Positions 10,050-19,522 of a stretch of DNA of 64,000 nucleotides are shown piece by piece. The notes beneath the pieces are model-generated. The model searched no databases, was not told the DNA's origin, and was given only the letters and a program-made list of their open reading frames with translations. Each line of letters opens with the position of its first letter. Position 1 is the first letter of the stretch. The position numbers were made by a program, and so were the translations under genes. The DNA comes from Chryseobacterium contaminans (GTDB lineage Bacteria; Bacteroidota; Bacteroidia; Flavobacteriales; Weeksellaceae), in NCBI RefSeq assembly GCF_001684955.1, contig NZ_MAYF01000356.1, positions 18,406 through 82,405 of the forward strand, written 5' to 3'.

Positions 10050-12431
10050 TTAAAATCTATCTTTTAGTTTTTGGAACCAGGTTTTCTTTTCAAAAGTATA
10101 ACCATAGCCATATTTATTACTGTAACCCAAATTTTCATGGCTTACATCATTTAATACAAATCCAACGTTCTTAATTTTTTTCTGATCTACGTTGTTATTA
10201 GCAAATTCAATTAATGCTTTTTCTGTATAATTAGATCTTGCCACATAAATTGTTACATCTGCCATATCTGCAATTAAGAAGGTATCAGTAACAAGAAGCA
10301 ACGGTGCTGTATCTAGAATTACGTAATCATATTTCTCCTTAAGCTGATCAACCAATGATTCATATCTACCATTGGAAAGTAGTTCTGTAGGATTAGGAGG
10401 AATCATCCCTGAATAAATAACATCTAAGTGTGGGTTAAAAGATGAAACATGAATAATATCCTCAAGTTGAGTTTGATCTGAGTAAAGATATTCAGTAAGT
10501 CCTGCAAGCCCCTTTCTTGTTGGGTTATATCTTTGCAATTGTGGATTTCTAATGTCTGAGCCAATAATAATTGCTTTCTTTTTAGGATTAGCTAAAGTAA
10601 GAGCCAGATTGACGGATGTAAATGTTTTCCCTTCTCCTTTAACTGTTGAGGTAACAAATACTACTTTTCCCTTACTCTTATTTTTGGGAAGCATAAAATT
10701 CATATTGGTTATTAGAATTCTAAATGCTTCAGCCATTGGAGTGATATCATTCATTTGAACAATATCTGGATCTCCTTTTTCTAAGCTCGGTAGTTCTGCA
10801 ATTACTGGAGCATGAGTCAAGTTTTCAAGATCATGCTTAGATACAACTTTATTATTTAGAAGCTCAAGTAAATAGATAATGATAAAAGGGATTAGTAGAC
10901 CTACAACTAGAGCTCCCCCAAGAATAATGATTTTCTTAGGTGAAACTGGAACACTTGAAGCATAAGCTGTATCAATTACCCTTGCTTTTGGAGCTGTAAT
11001 AGATAAACCTATAGCTGTTTCTTCTCTTTTTTGAAGAAGAAGAAGATATAAATTCTCTTTAATCTGCTGTTGCCTTTCTATTCCTCTGAATAATCTTTCA
11101 ATAGAAGGTAATTTAGATATTTTACCTGAAACTTTATTTTGTTCACCCAAGTATTCATTTCTTGCTAATTCCAATCCATCTTTATTCCTCTGCAGGCTTT
11201 GCATTATGGTTGTACGCATTGAACTTATCTGCTTGGTGATATCAATTACAGCTGGGTTTTCGGAAGTTGCAGATTCTAATAATCTATTACGCTGCATCAC
11301 CAACTGGTTATAGGTTGTAATACCTGAACTTGCTTCTTGATTATTTAAACCTACATTAGATGGAAGAACTTGAAATTGCCCTTGTTTAGAAACAAATCCA
11401 ATTAAAGAATTTGTTAATTCTAACTGGGCATCAACCTCTAATTGTTTAGCTCTTGCAGCAGCTGAACTTTCCAAATTTATTCGAGCTTCCGTTTCAAGAT
11501 CAGTAAGATTATTTTTTGATTTGAAGCTTTCTTTTTGACTTTCAACATCTCCCAACTCAGTAGATAGTTTCTTTATTCTATCCTCAATAAAATCTAAAGT
11601 TTTCTTAGATTCGAGATTTTTATCAGTAATTGCATCATTATTATAAGCAACAACCAATGCATTCAGAATATCAATAGCCTTTTCACGTTGTGGATAAGTC
11701 ATAGATAAACCTAAAACGGTAGCATCTTTACTCACAGTACCAATTTTAGAAATCCCCTGAAAATAAGATACTTTAACTTCCATAGGTACTATACTAAGTT
11801 GCAATTCATCTGTATTTATGCCTTTAGCTAGTAATGGATTAAATTCCCTATTTTTAATAATAATGATTGTAGCATAAGGTAGATTAATGGTCTTACCAAA
11901 ACTGGAAACAATTTCTTTACTAAGTTCTTCTGAACTAAGATACAATTGATCTCCTTTTATTTTTAAATTGATTGGTACTTTCGGAAACTCTGCCAACGGC
12001 TTTTCTGAAACTACTTTAACAAGTACTGGAGAAGATTTCTTGTATAATTCAACACTTCCTATCTTTTTTTTAGCAATGATATCAGCCTGTAAATCTAAAG
12101 ATTTTACGACATCTCTCATTAGCTTTTTAGATTTGAGGACTTCTATCTCATTATCAATACTGTTTGTTTTCATTCCTCCAAATCCGGATAAATCCTGGAG
12201 TATTCCAATTTCACTTCCTGCTGCAGGGGTGTTTTTAGAGTCCTTTATCAGAACTGTAGTTTCTATACTATAGACAGGTGTAATAAATTTCAAAGCAAAA
12301 TAGGTTGCAATAACACATAAAAGCATTGAAATAATGAACCATTTCCATTTTCTTAAATAAGGTTTAATGATTTCATTAATATTATTTGAATTTTCTCCTT
12401 CTGAGGAATGCAAAGTTTTTTGGTTGTCCAT
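10050..12431 (-). CDS. Polysaccharide copolymerase / tyrosine autokinase (Wzc/GumC-ExoP family)
   Basis: A 793-residue inner-membrane protein. The N-terminal Wzz domain is bounded by two membrane segments (about residues 33-51 and 500-520), with a long coiled-coil periplasmic stretch between them. The cytoplasmic BY-kinase domain has Walker A ([10 protein letters not shown]), Walker A' (IIGSDIRNP) and Walker B (YVILDTAP). The C-terminus carries a tyrosine cluster ([12 protein letters not shown]), the usual autophosphorylation site, though short. It controls chain length and export with the Wza-like lipoprotein encoded just upstream. No separate tyrosine phosphatase gene is seen in the window. 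Confidence 0.92.
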   Translation of the reverse strand: MDNQKTLHSSEGENSNNINEIIKPYLRKWKWFIISMLLCVIATYFALKFITPVYSIETTVLIKDSKNTPAAGSEIGILQDLSGFGGMKTNSIDNEIEVLKSKKLMRDVVKSLDLQADIIAKKKIGSVELYKKSSPVLVKVVSEKPLAEFPKVPINLKIKGDQLYLSSEELSKEIVSSFGKTINLPYATIIIIKNREFNPLLAKGINTDELQLSIVPMEVKVSYFQGISKIGTVSKDATVLGLSMTYPQREKAIDILNALVVAYNNDAITDKNLESKKTLDFIEDRIKKLSTELGDVESQKESFKSKNNLTDLETEARINLESSAAARAKQLEVDAQLELTNSLIGFVSKQGQFQVLPSNVGLNNQEASSGITTYNQLVMQRNRLLESATSENPAVIDITKQISSMRTTIMQSLQRNKDGLELARNEYLGEQNKVSGKISKLPSIERLFRGIERQQQIKENLYLLLLQKREETAIGLSITAPKARVIDTAYASSVPVSPKKIIILGGALVVGLLIPFIIIYLLELLNNKVVSKHDLENLTHAPVIAELPSLEKGDPDIVQMNDITPMAEAFRILITNMNFMLPKNKSKGKVVFVTSTVKGEGKTFTSVNLALTLANPKKKAIIIGSDIRNPQLQRYNPTRKGLAGLTEYLYSDQTQLEDIIHVSSFNPHLDVIYSGMIPPNPTELLSNGRYESLVDQLKEKYDYVILDTAPLLLVTDTFLIADMADVTIYVARSNYTEKALIEFANNNVDQKKIKNVGFVLNDVSHENLGYSNKYGYGYTFEKKTWFQKLKDRF

Positions 12432-12439
12432 TAATTTTT

Positions 12440-13258
12440 TTACTTCTTGATTAAACTTACAACAACTGCAGCAGCTGTGATAGCAATTGAAGCAGCTGTT
12501 AAATATAATCCTGTATTGGGGTTTTGTTTAGAGGCTAAATCTTTTGTATTGTTTGAAGCTACAATAATTGCATCTCCTTGTTTAAGATGGTAATAAGGTG
12601 AATTAATAAGATTGGCATCTTGAAGATTTATTTTACCATGTGTTATCTGACCATTTTCATTCCTTATAATCAATATATTATCTCTTTTACCATATTGGGT
12701 TAAATCACCCGCCATCCCAAGAGCATTAAGAATAGTAGCTTGCCCATTAGAAACGACATAATCACCCTGTCTCGTTACCTCTCCTAAAATAGTAATTTTA
12801 AAATTGGCCAACCTAACATTTACTGTTGGATTGATAACATATCGGGTCATTTCCAATCTCAACATATCTTTGAATTCAGATAGTGTCTTTCCCACTGTAT
12901 TAAGCTTTCCTAGAATGGGAAAATCTATATTACCATTAGAGTCTACAATATAAGTAGGACCAGTTATATTTGTTAAACCTTGATTAGGAGTATTACCTCC
13001 TGCAAAAGCATTAGTCTGAATAAGTTCAGAAGATGAATAATTTTGATTAAAAGCTTTTACAACATCCATATCTTTAGCTGTAATGAGAATAACCAATTGA
13101 TCACCTGACTGTATTGTAGAATTTGAATTTTTTGTAGATGATTCTATAGCAACATTTTCAATATTTTGCATATAGTTTAAATCATTTTTTGCCTTCTCAT
13201 TGACTTTACAAGAAACCAATAAGAAAGCACAAAATATCCCTATTATTTTACTTTTCAT
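12440..13258 (-). CDS. Polysaccharide export lipoprotein, Wza-like
   Basis: A 272-residue outer-membrane export protein. Residues 1-17 form a lipoprotein signal with a lipobox-like LLVSC, giving an acylated Cys17. It contains a polysaccharide export (Poly_export) domain, with SGDQLVILI and [17 protein letters not shown], followed by one SLBB domain ([17 protein letters not shown]). A hydrophobic helix near the C-terminus ([19 protein letters not shown]) fits the amphipathic or membrane-spanning end of Wza proteins. It forms the outer-membrane exit pore and works with the autokinase gene eight bases downstream. Confidence 0.9.
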   Translation of the reverse strand: MKSKIIGIFCAFLLVSCKVNEKAKNDLNYMQNIENVAIESSTKNSNSTIQSGDQLVILITAKDMDVVKAFNQNYSSSELIQTNAFAGGNTPNQGLTNITGPTYIVDSNGNIDFPILGKLNTVGKTLSEFKDMLRLEMTRYVINPTVNVRLANFKITILGEVTRQGDYVVSNGQATILNALGMAGDLTQYGKRDNILIIRNENGQITHGKINLQDANLINSPYYHLKQGDAIIVASNNTKDLASKQNPNTGLYLTAASIAITAAAVVVSLIKK

Positions 13259-13295
13259 ATTTTAAAATTGTACAAATATACATTTATATTTCTTT

Positions 13296-15224
13296 CTATC
13301 TATCTAAAACCTCATAGATAGAATTATTACTCCTAAACTCAGGCACTATAAGCTTTAAAATCTTTACAACCTCCACTTTTTCCTTCATCACAGATGCTTC
13401 AGTGATTAAATTCACAAGGTCATCAATTTCCGAAAATGATATAATAGGATCCTTAGAAATCATGATTTTATCATGGTGAGTAGGAAGAGTTTTTGCATTA
13501 TCACTTAATAGCTCTTCATATAATTTTTCACCTGGTCTTAACCCGGTATAAATAATTTTAATATCAATATTAGGTTCAAATCCTGATAACTTAATCATTC
13601 TATTAGCCAAATCTAAAATTTTCACAGGCTCTCCCATATCAAAAACAAAAATTTCACCCCCATGTCCCATTGTTCCCGCCTGAAGAACAAGCTCACATGC
13701 TTCAGGAATGGTCATGAAATATCTCACAATATCTGGATGAGTAATTGTAACAGGTCCTCCTGCTTCGATTTGTTTTTTAAAGTGAGGGATTACAGATCCA
13801 TTTGATCCTAAAACATTCCCAAATCTTGTTGTAATAAATTTTGTAGTATTTCCTTCTTTATGCTGTAAAGACTGTACAAATAATTCAGCAGCTCTTTTTG
13901 AGGCTCCCATTACGTTTGTAGGATTTACTGCTTTATCGGTAGATATCATTACAAATCTATTAACATTATATCTACTTGATAAAAGCGCGATATTTTTTGA
14001 CCCCAATACATTAACCCGAATTGCTTCATTAGGGTTATCTTCAACTAAAGGCACATGTTTATAGGCTGCAGCATGATACACCATTGAAAAATTATAAGTT
14101 TGAAATAATGTTTCTACTCTATGCATATTAGAAACATCAGCAAGAACAAACTTAAATCTGATATGAGGAAACTTTTCCTTCATTTCAAGTTCAATATCAT
14201 ACAAAGGTGTTTCGGCCTGATCTAAAACAACAATTAAAGAAGGGGTAAACTGAGCTACCTGTCTAACAATTTCGCTTCCGATAGAACCAGCTCCTCCTGT
14301 TACAAGAACATTCTTTCCATAATGTCTACTTTTAACTTCTTCATTTTCGATCTTGATCGGTTTTCTGTTCAGCAGATCCTCAATCTGAAGATTTCTGATG
14401 GATCCGCCGAGGTCACTGTCTCTGAGCTTTTGGACCGAAGGTGCTTTAAAAACATTTAAGTCTTTTTCAAGAAAAAGATTCACCCAGGAATTCATTTCAT
14501 CTTTAGCCATCATTTCTTTTACAATAATGACTCCATCAATCACCAAATCATCCTTCGTACTGTTTTCAATTTTTTCTTTAGCATAGATTGGCTTACCAAG
14601 TAGAGATGCCCTTTTTGAATCAGTTCGTTGTGTTAAAAAGCCAACTACCTGATATGGAAGGTTAGGATTATCTAAAATGGCCCTTGCTATAGCAATAGAC
14701 TGCTCATCAATCCCTAATACTAGAATCCTTTTTTTCAATGAACTTCTTCTGTATTCTCTTACGATATGAAAAAATTCCTTGACATAAAGTCTAAACAGGA
14801 ATAATCCCATAAAAGAAATTACAAAATATAAAACCAGATAAGGAGTTAAAATAAATTTACCACCTGTGACCCAAAAATACACCACATTAATTGTAGCAAC
14901 GACAAACATTGTACAAAAGCACGAAACCAAAAGCTTAAATAAATCTATAAAGGTAGAATGCCTGATAATCCCGGCATAAGTTTTAAAGATATACATAAAA
15001 CTTGTGTTTACCAGTATGATAAAAGCAAAAACAATACTCTTATCGTTATGATAAATAAATTCTTTTTGAGTAATTTTTTCTATAATGTACGTTGAAAGAA
15101 ATAAAGATACAACCAGAATAATAATATCTATTATGAGTATTATCCATCTGGGAAGATATCTTACATCTGAGAGATTGACAACATTATCCCCTCCAAATAT
15201 TTTTTTCCTGAAAGAATTATACAT
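13296..15224 (-). CDS. Membrane UDP-GlcNAc 4,6-dehydratase (CapD/WbpM/PglF family)
   Basis: A 642-residue protein with four N-terminal membrane helices (within residues 28-145), a CoA-binding-like domain, and a large SDR domain. The cofactor motif TGGAGSIG is at residues 309-316. The catalytic region STDKAVNPTNVMGASKR has Met439 where classical SDRs have Tyr, with Lys443, as is typical for WbpM-type enzymes. It converts UDP-GlcNAc to the UDP-4-keto-6-deoxy sugar. The downstream partner in the pathway, a PLP aminotransferase, is encoded immediately upstream. Confidence 0.9.
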   Translation of the reverse strand: MYNSFRKKIFGGDNVVNLSDVRYLPRWIILIIDIIILVVSLFLSTYIIEKITQKEFIYHNDKSIVFAFIILVNTSFMYIFKTYAGIIRHSTFIDLFKLLVSCFCTMFVVATINVVYFWVTGGKFILTPYLVLYFVISFMGLFLFRLYVKEFFHIVREYRRSSLKKRILVLGIDEQSIAIARAILDNPNLPYQVVGFLTQRTDSKRASLLGKPIYAKEKIENSTKDDLVIDGVIIVKEMMAKDEMNSWVNLFLEKDLNVFKAPSVQKLRDSDLGGSIRNLQIEDLLNRKPIKIENEEVKSRHYGKNVLVTGGAGSIGSEIVRQVAQFTPSLIVVLDQAETPLYDIELEMKEKFPHIRFKFVLADVSNMHRVETLFQTYNFSMVYHAAAYKHVPLVEDNPNEAIRVNVLGSKNIALLSSRYNVNRFVMISTDKAVNPTNVMGASKRAAELFVQSLQHKEGNTTKFITTRFGNVLGSNGSVIPHFKKQIEAGGPVTITHPDIVRYFMTIPEACELVLQAGTMGHGGEIFVFDMGEPVKILDLANRMIKLSGFEPNIDIKIIYTGLRPGEKLYEELLSDNAKTLPTHHDKIMISKDPIISFSEIDDLVNLITEASVMKEKVEVVKILKLIVPEFRSNNSIYEVLDR

Positions 15225-15300
15225 TGTCCTTATTTGTGTTCATATTATTATTCGGCAAAAAAGCCATTCATTAAATTAATATCGATCTGTAAAGATCGTG

Positions 15301-15308
15301 CAAAATTA
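15301..15308 (-). promoter_or_regulatory. Candidate -7 promoter element upstream of the 4,6-dehydratase gene
   Basis: The minus strand reads TAATTTTG here, a match to the Bacteroidota -7 consensus TANNTTTG. A TTG lies 14 bases upstream (plus-strand CAA at 15323-15325), shorter than the usual 17-23 spacing. A transcript starting near 15294 would have a leader of about 70 bases containing a weak hairpin around CGATCtgtaaaGATCG. It could drive most of the glycan operon independently of recX. Confidence 0.35.
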
Positions 15309-15349
15309 AAATAAAATATCATCAATTCCTTAAATCTTAAAAAATAAAT

Positions 15350-16486
15350 CTAATATCTGAGATTAATCAGAATCTCTTTAATTCTATCTTTGTCTCCTTC
15401 AGTTAGATTAGTACCTGAAGGCAAGCATAAACCTTTCTCAAAAACTGTACCACAAACATTCCGACCAAAGAATTTGCATTCACTAAATAGGGGTTGCAGA
15501 TGCATGGGTTTCCACAAGTATCTGGTTTCTATATTATTCTCAGAAAATATTTGTTTTAGCTTTTCTTTTGTAAACCTAGAATCTTTCTTTTCAATTGTTA
15601 CTGTATTTAACCAATAGTTTGAAAAGAAATTATCATCAGGCTCTTCGAAGAGGTTAATTTCATCATATTTTTCAAAAATATACTGATAGAATTGATGATT
15701 TTCTCTTCTTTTCACAATTCTTTCTTCCAGTACTTCTAACTGTCCTCTTCCAATACCCGCCGAAATATTATTGATTCTATAATTATATCCAACCTCAGAA
15801 TGGTTATAATAGTCTTTATTTTCTTTTGCCTGTGTAGCAAAGTATAATGCTTTATCTTTAGATTTTTGATTTCTTGATATAAGAACTCCCCCGCCAGAAG
15901 TTGTAATAATTTTATTTCCATTAAAACTTATGATTGATAAATCTCCGAAACTTCCACAAGGTTTATTTTTATATTTACTTCCTAAAGCTTCTGCACTATC
16001 CTCGATAATCGGAATTTCATATTTCCGGGAAATTTCTAAGATTTCATCTACCATAAAAGGCATACCATATAATGAAACAGGAATGATTGCTTTAGGTTTT
16101 TTACCTTGTTTTAAACAATATTTAATAGCATCTTCCAGTGCATTAGGGCACATATTCCACGTAGTAGGTTCACTATCTACAAAAACAGGAATAGCTTTCT
16201 GATAAAGAACAGGGTTAGCTGATGCTACAAAAGTAAATGATTGACATAAAACAAAATCTCCTTCCTCAATATTCAATAGCCTTAACGCAAGATGTATTGC
16301 TGCTGTTCCTGAAGATAAAGCTGTTACAAATGAGTTATTCTCAAGATAATTTTCAAGTGTTTTCTCAAACTCATCTATATTTGAGCCATATTGGGAAATC
16401 CAATTGGTATCAAAAGCATGCTGTATATAGTTCAATTCTTTTCCTCCTAAGTGTGGTGGTGACAGCCAAATCTTATTTTCTTCCAA
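15350..16486 (-). CDS. PLP-dependent sugar aminotransferase (DegT/DnrJ/EryC1/StrS; PglE/WbpE-like)
   Basis: A 378-residue aminotransferase. The PLP-anchoring lysine is Lys192 in SFNGNKIITTSGGG, the cofactor aspartate is in IIEDSAEALGS (Asp163), and ALSSGTAAIHLAL forms the phosphate-binding loop. It would aminate C4 of the UDP-4-keto-6-deoxy sugar made by the adjacent dehydratase, giving a UDP-4-amino-4,6-dideoxy-HexNAc (bacillosamine or FucNAc4N type). An N-acetyltransferase and an initiating sugar phosphotransferase are expected but absent from the window. It starts only 20 bases after the recX stop. Confidence 0.88.
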   Translation of the reverse strand: MEENKIWLSPPHLGGKELNYIQHAFDTNWISQYGSNIDEFEKTLENYLENNSFVTALSSGTAAIHLALRLLNIEEGDFVLCQSFTFVASANPVLYQKAIPVFVDSEPTTWNMCPNALEDAIKYCLKQGKKPKAIIPVSLYGMPFMVDEILEISRKYEIPIIEDSAEALGSKYKNKPCGSFGDLSIISFNGNKIITTSGGGVLISRNQKSKDKALYFATQAKENKDYYNHSEVGYNYRINNISAGIGRGQLEVLEERIVKRRENHQFYQYIFEKYDEINLFEEPDDNFFSNYWLNTVTIEKKDSRFTKEKLKQIFSENNIETRYLWKPMHLQPLFSECKFFGRNVCGTVFEKGLCLPSGTNLTEGDKDRIKEILINLRY

Positions 16487-16506
16487 ACTTTCTGTGTTTT
16501 GGTTTT

Positions 16507-16965
16507 TCAGTCAAAAATATCATTTATTTTTTCATATTCAAAGCCTCTGCTCATCAAATATTTTATGGTCTTTGTTTTTCTCTGGTATTCCTGAAGTCCT
16601 TTTTGTTTAGAGGAATAATCTTCATAAATCCTTTTGATGGTTTTTATATAATCATCTTCATATATTTCATCAAAACACATGCTAATCATTTTTTCAGAAA
16701 TTTGCTTCTGTTTAAGATTCATTCTGATTTTATTTTTCCCCCAGTGTTTGATGTAAAATTTTCCTCTGATATAGCTTCTTGTAAATCTCTCTTCATTAAG
16801 ATAATTTTCCTTCATCAGGTAAAGGATAATTTCTTCCTTAGCCTCATCAATCAGCAAAAATTCTCTCATTTTCTGTTCTACTTCGGCATGGCAACGATCC
16901 TGGTATACGCAATAGCTCACCAGTTTTTGTTTGATCTCATCAAAAGTGAAAGATTTCTTTTCCAT
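16507..16965 (-). CDS. recX: RecX family regulatory protein
   Basis: About 152 residues with the three-helix repeats of RecX: YCVYQDRCHAEVEQKMREF, then a middle repeat with ENYLNEERFTRSYIRGKF, then a C-terminal KTIKYLMSRGFEYEKINDIF. RecX binds RecA filaments and limits their activity. The reading frame is open back to 16995, but the ten extra codons coincide with the glyA terminator hairpin, so I start at the Met at 16965 (MEKKSFTFDEIKQ). It lies between glyA and the sugar aminotransferase gene on the same strand. Confidence 0.87.
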   Translation of the reverse strand: MEKKSFTFDEIKQKLVSYCVYQDRCHAEVEQKMREFLLIDEAKEEIILYLMKENYLNEERFTRSYIRGKFYIKHWGKNKIRMNLKQKQISEKMISMCFDEIYEDDYIKTIKRIYEDYSSKQKGLQEYQRKTKTIKYLMSRGFEYEKINDIFD

Positions 16966-16968
16966 ATG

Positions 16969-16998
16969 AATAAAAAAGAATGAGCTCTCGCTCATTCT
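16969..16998 (-). terminator. Intrinsic terminator after glyA, overlapping the recX leader
   Basis: On the minus strand the stem AGAATGAG / CTCATTCT with loop CGAGAG is followed by a run of six T. It lies 26 bases past the glyA stop. The T run ends four bases before the recX start codon. Confidence 0.75.
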
Positions 16999-17023
16999 TC
17001 ATACTATATTATAAGTTTTTTTA

Positions 17024-18289
17024 TTAGTAGTTGAATAATGCTTTACCTTCCATTAATTCATTCACTTTCTTTCTTACAGATATAAGAACTTCTTCGTTTT
17101 TGATATTGTCTACTACTTCAGAGATTAATTCTGCAATTGTTTCCATATCATTTTCTTTAAGCCCTCTTGTTGTGATAGCAGCTGTTCCTAATCTGATACC
17201 AGATGTTGTAAATGGAGACTTATCATCGAAAGGAACCATATTTTTATTACATGTAATATCGGCAAGTACTAATGCTTTTTCTGTTTCTTTACCATTTACT
17301 CCTTTATTTCTAAGGTCTACCAGCATTAAGTGGTTGTCTGTACCTCCACTTACGATATCAAATCCTCTGTTGATCATCGCTTTTGATAATGCCTGAGCAT
17401 TAGCTTTAACCTGTTTTGCATAAGTTTCAAACTGTCCGTCCAAAGCTTCACCAAAGGCAACTGCCTTACCTGCAATAACATGTTCTAGCGGACCACCCTG
17501 AATTCCTGGGAACACAGCACCATCCAATACCTGGCTCATCATTTTAGTTTCTCCTTTTGGAGTTTTGTGGCCGTATGTATTTTCAAAGTCTTTCCCCATC
17601 ATAATCATTCCTCCCCTTGGACCTCTTAAAGTCTTATGAGTTGTAGTGGTTACAACATGGCAGTGTTCAAATGGTGAATTTAATAATCCTTTAGCTACAA
17701 GACCTGCAGGGTGAGCAATATCCGCCCAAAGAGTGGCTCCAATCTCATCTGCAATTTCTCTGAATTTAGCATAATCAAGATCTCTTGAATACGCAGAGAA
17801 TCCGGCAATCATCATTTTTGGTCTTTCTCTTAAAGCGACTTCTCTCATTTGATTATAATCGATAAGACCTGTTTCTCTTTCTACTCCGTAAGAAACTACT
17901 TCATATTGAATTCCTGAGAAGTTTACAGCAGAACCGTGAGTAAGGTGTCCTCCCATTGAAAGGTCCATTCCCATGATCTTATCTCCCGGCTTCAAAACAG
18001 CAAGATAAATGGCAGCATTCGCCTGAGATCCGGAATGTGGCTGTACGTTTACATAGTCTACTCCGAAAAGTTCCTTCGCTCTGTTGATCGCTAATGTTTC
18101 AACCTCATCTACTACTTCACATCCGCCGTAATATCTTTTTCCGGGATACCCTTCAGCATATTTATTTGTCAGTACACTTCCCATTGCTTTCATCACATTT
18201 TCAGAAACAAAGTTTTCTGATGCGATAAGTTCTAATCCATGGGCCTGTCTTTGTCTTTCCTTTTCAATCAGGTCGAAAATAATATCCAT
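17024..18289 (-). CDS. glyA: Serine hydroxymethyltransferase
   Basis: A 421-residue PLP enzyme of normal length that interconverts serine plus tetrahydrofolate and glycine plus methylene-THF in the cytoplasm. The N-terminus has [13 protein letters not shown], and the PLP lysine is Lys219 in [14 protein letters not shown], the family signature. Other conserved segments include YPGKRYYGG and [10 protein letters not shown] terminator hairpin follows directly, so it is probably monocistronic, although recX lies immediately downstream on the same strand. Confidence 0.98.
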   Translation of the reverse strand: MDIIFDLIEKERQRQAHGLELIASENFVSENVMKAMGSVLTNKYAEGYPGKRYYGGCEVVDEVETLAINRAKELFGVDYVNVQPHSGSQANAAIYLAVLKPGDKIMGMDLSMGGHLTHGSAVNFSGIQYEVVSYGVERETGLIDYNQMREVALRERPKMMIAGFSAYSRDLDYAKFREIADEIGATLWADIAHPAGLVAKGLLNSPFEHCHVVTTTTHKTLRGPRGGMIMMGKDFENTYGHKTPKGETKMMSQVLDGAVFPGIQGGPLEHVIAGKAVAFGEALDGQFETYAKQVKANAQALSKAMINRGFDIVSGGTDNHLMLVDLRNKGVNGKETEKALVLADITCNKNMVPFDDKSPFTTSGIRLGTAAITTRGLKENDMETIAELISEVVDNIKNEEVLISVRKKVNELMEGKALFNY

Positions 18290-18319
18290 TTTACTTTTAG
18301 TTTTTGAAATTTTTCACCC

Positions 18320-18327
18320 CAAATGTA
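18320..18327 (-). promoter_or_regulatory. Candidate -7 promoter element of glyA
   Basis: The minus strand reads TACATTTG, a full match to the Bacteroidota -7 consensus, 30 bases upstream of the glyA start. The nearest TTG upstream is 26 bases away, outside the usual spacing, so only the -7 element supports this call. Confidence 0.4.
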
Positions 18328-18484
18328 CGGAATTTTCGTTGAGATTTTGGCATCAAAAAATATGATTTTAGACCTGATATTTTATAAAAGCTTTAAAGTA
18401 TTGACTATTTATAAATTTTGTTCTTTACATTATTGACATGAGATTTTAACATTGCACTACATCCCTATCAGCAGTTCATCCACC

Positions 18485-19387
18485 TCAAAATTCCTCGTCT
18501 GAAAGCTCTTTATTAACCATAGCTCCGGTTAAATTTCCCTGTGCTACAGCATTCGCTACAGATCGCATCATGGTTACATTATCACCACAGGCAAAAATTC
18601 CGGGAACCGATGTTTTCTGCATAAAATCAACTTTAATAAATCCCTGATCCGTCAATTCACCTCCTAAATCTGAAACATCTATATTCTGTTCAAACGGAAT
18701 TTTAGCATACAAAGCTTTTAAAGCAACAGTATTTCCATTTTTAAAGATTATTCTTTGAATCCTTCCATTTTCATGTTCAATGCTTTTTATTTCATCTTCA
18801 TTTAGGCTGATATCATGAGTCTTCAAATTTTCAACCTGTTCTTTAGTAAGGGTGCATTTTCCATTGGTAAACAGAGTCAATTTTTTGGTCATATTAAAAA
18901 TAAGTTTTGAAAACTCAAAAGCCATATCACCGTTAGCTAAAATACCTGTCACTTCATTTTTTATTTCATATCCATGACAATACGGACAATGTAATACAGA
19001 AATTCCCCAGCACTCAGCAAAACCAGGAATATCCGGCATGATATCTTTTATTCCGGAAGCTAGAATAATTTTCTTCGCATGGAATCTTTCTCCTGAAGAT
19101 AATTTAACTTCAAAACCATCTGCACTCTTTATTAGTTTTGTAACGCTGCCATTATAAAACTCTACAGTTTTATATTGTTCAACGTCGGCTTTTGCAAGCG
19201 ATGCTATTTCTTTTGGTACTTTACCGTCATGGGTAATGAAATTATGTGAATAAGGTGTCTGGCTGTTACAAGGCTTTCCTTCGTTAACAATTAAAACATT
19301 CCTTAAAGATCTTCCTAAGGACATTCCTGCAGATAATCCAGCATAACTTCCTCCGATAATGATCACTTCAAAGTTTTTATTTTGCAT
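18485..19387 (-). CDS. NAD(P)/FAD-dependent oxidoreductase, thioredoxin-reductase-like
   Basis: A 300-residue two-dinucleotide-fold flavoprotein. The FAD-binding motif is IIGGSYAGLSAGMSLGRS near the N-terminus, and the C-terminal FAD motif is GIFACGDNVT. The redox pair sits in LHCPYCHGYEI (CPYC), where classical bacterial TrxB has CATC. Proteins of this type reduce thioredoxin-like partners or act as stand-alone disulfide/peroxide oxidoreductases, and the electron acceptor here is unknown. It is preceded by a bidirectional terminator and has no obvious operon partner. Confidence 0.85.
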   Translation of the reverse strand: MQNKNFEVIIIGGSYAGLSAGMSLGRSLRNVLIVNEGKPCNSQTPYSHNFITHDGKVPKEIASLAKADVEQYKTVEFYNGSVTKLIKSADGFEVKLSSGERFHAKKIILASGIKDIMPDIPGFAECWGISVLHCPYCHGYEIKNEVTGILANGDMAFEFSKLIFNMTKKLTLFTNGKCTLTKEQVENLKTHDISLNEDEIKSIEHENGRIQRIIFKNGNTVALKALYAKIPFEQNIDVSDLGGELTDQGFIKVDFMQKTSVPGIFACGDNVTMMRSVANAVAQGNLTGAMVNKELSDEEF

Positions 19388-19424
19388 GATTCATGAAATT
19401 AATAATTGATATTACAAAGGTAAA

Positions 19425-19467
19425 ATAAAAAACACTAATGCAACATTATTGCAATAGTGTTTTTTTA
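19425..19467. terminator. Bidirectional terminator between GT39 and flavoprotein genes
   Basis: Stem AACACTAATGCAA / TTGCAATAGTGTT (one mismatch, loop of five) is flanked by A-rich sequence on the left and seven T on the right. It can stop the GT39 transcript coming from the minus strand. Confidence 0.75.
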
Positions 19468-19522
19468 TGTTCTTATTCGATTTTATTTATTAATCTCTAC
19501 CTCTGATTTCAGCAATAAAATA

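Noticed and set aside
16237..16983. 248-codon plus-strand frame
   Set aside because: Antisense to recX and the sugar aminotransferase; Phe/Ile-rich shadow of two well supported genes.
16966..16995. Ten-codon N-terminal extension of recX
   Set aside because: It coincides with the glyA terminator hairpin and T run; the Met at 16965 fits the family start.
18290..18484. RNA gene or riboswitch upstream of glyA
   Set aside because: The gap is AT-rich with no conserved glycine or THF riboswitch core that I can find.
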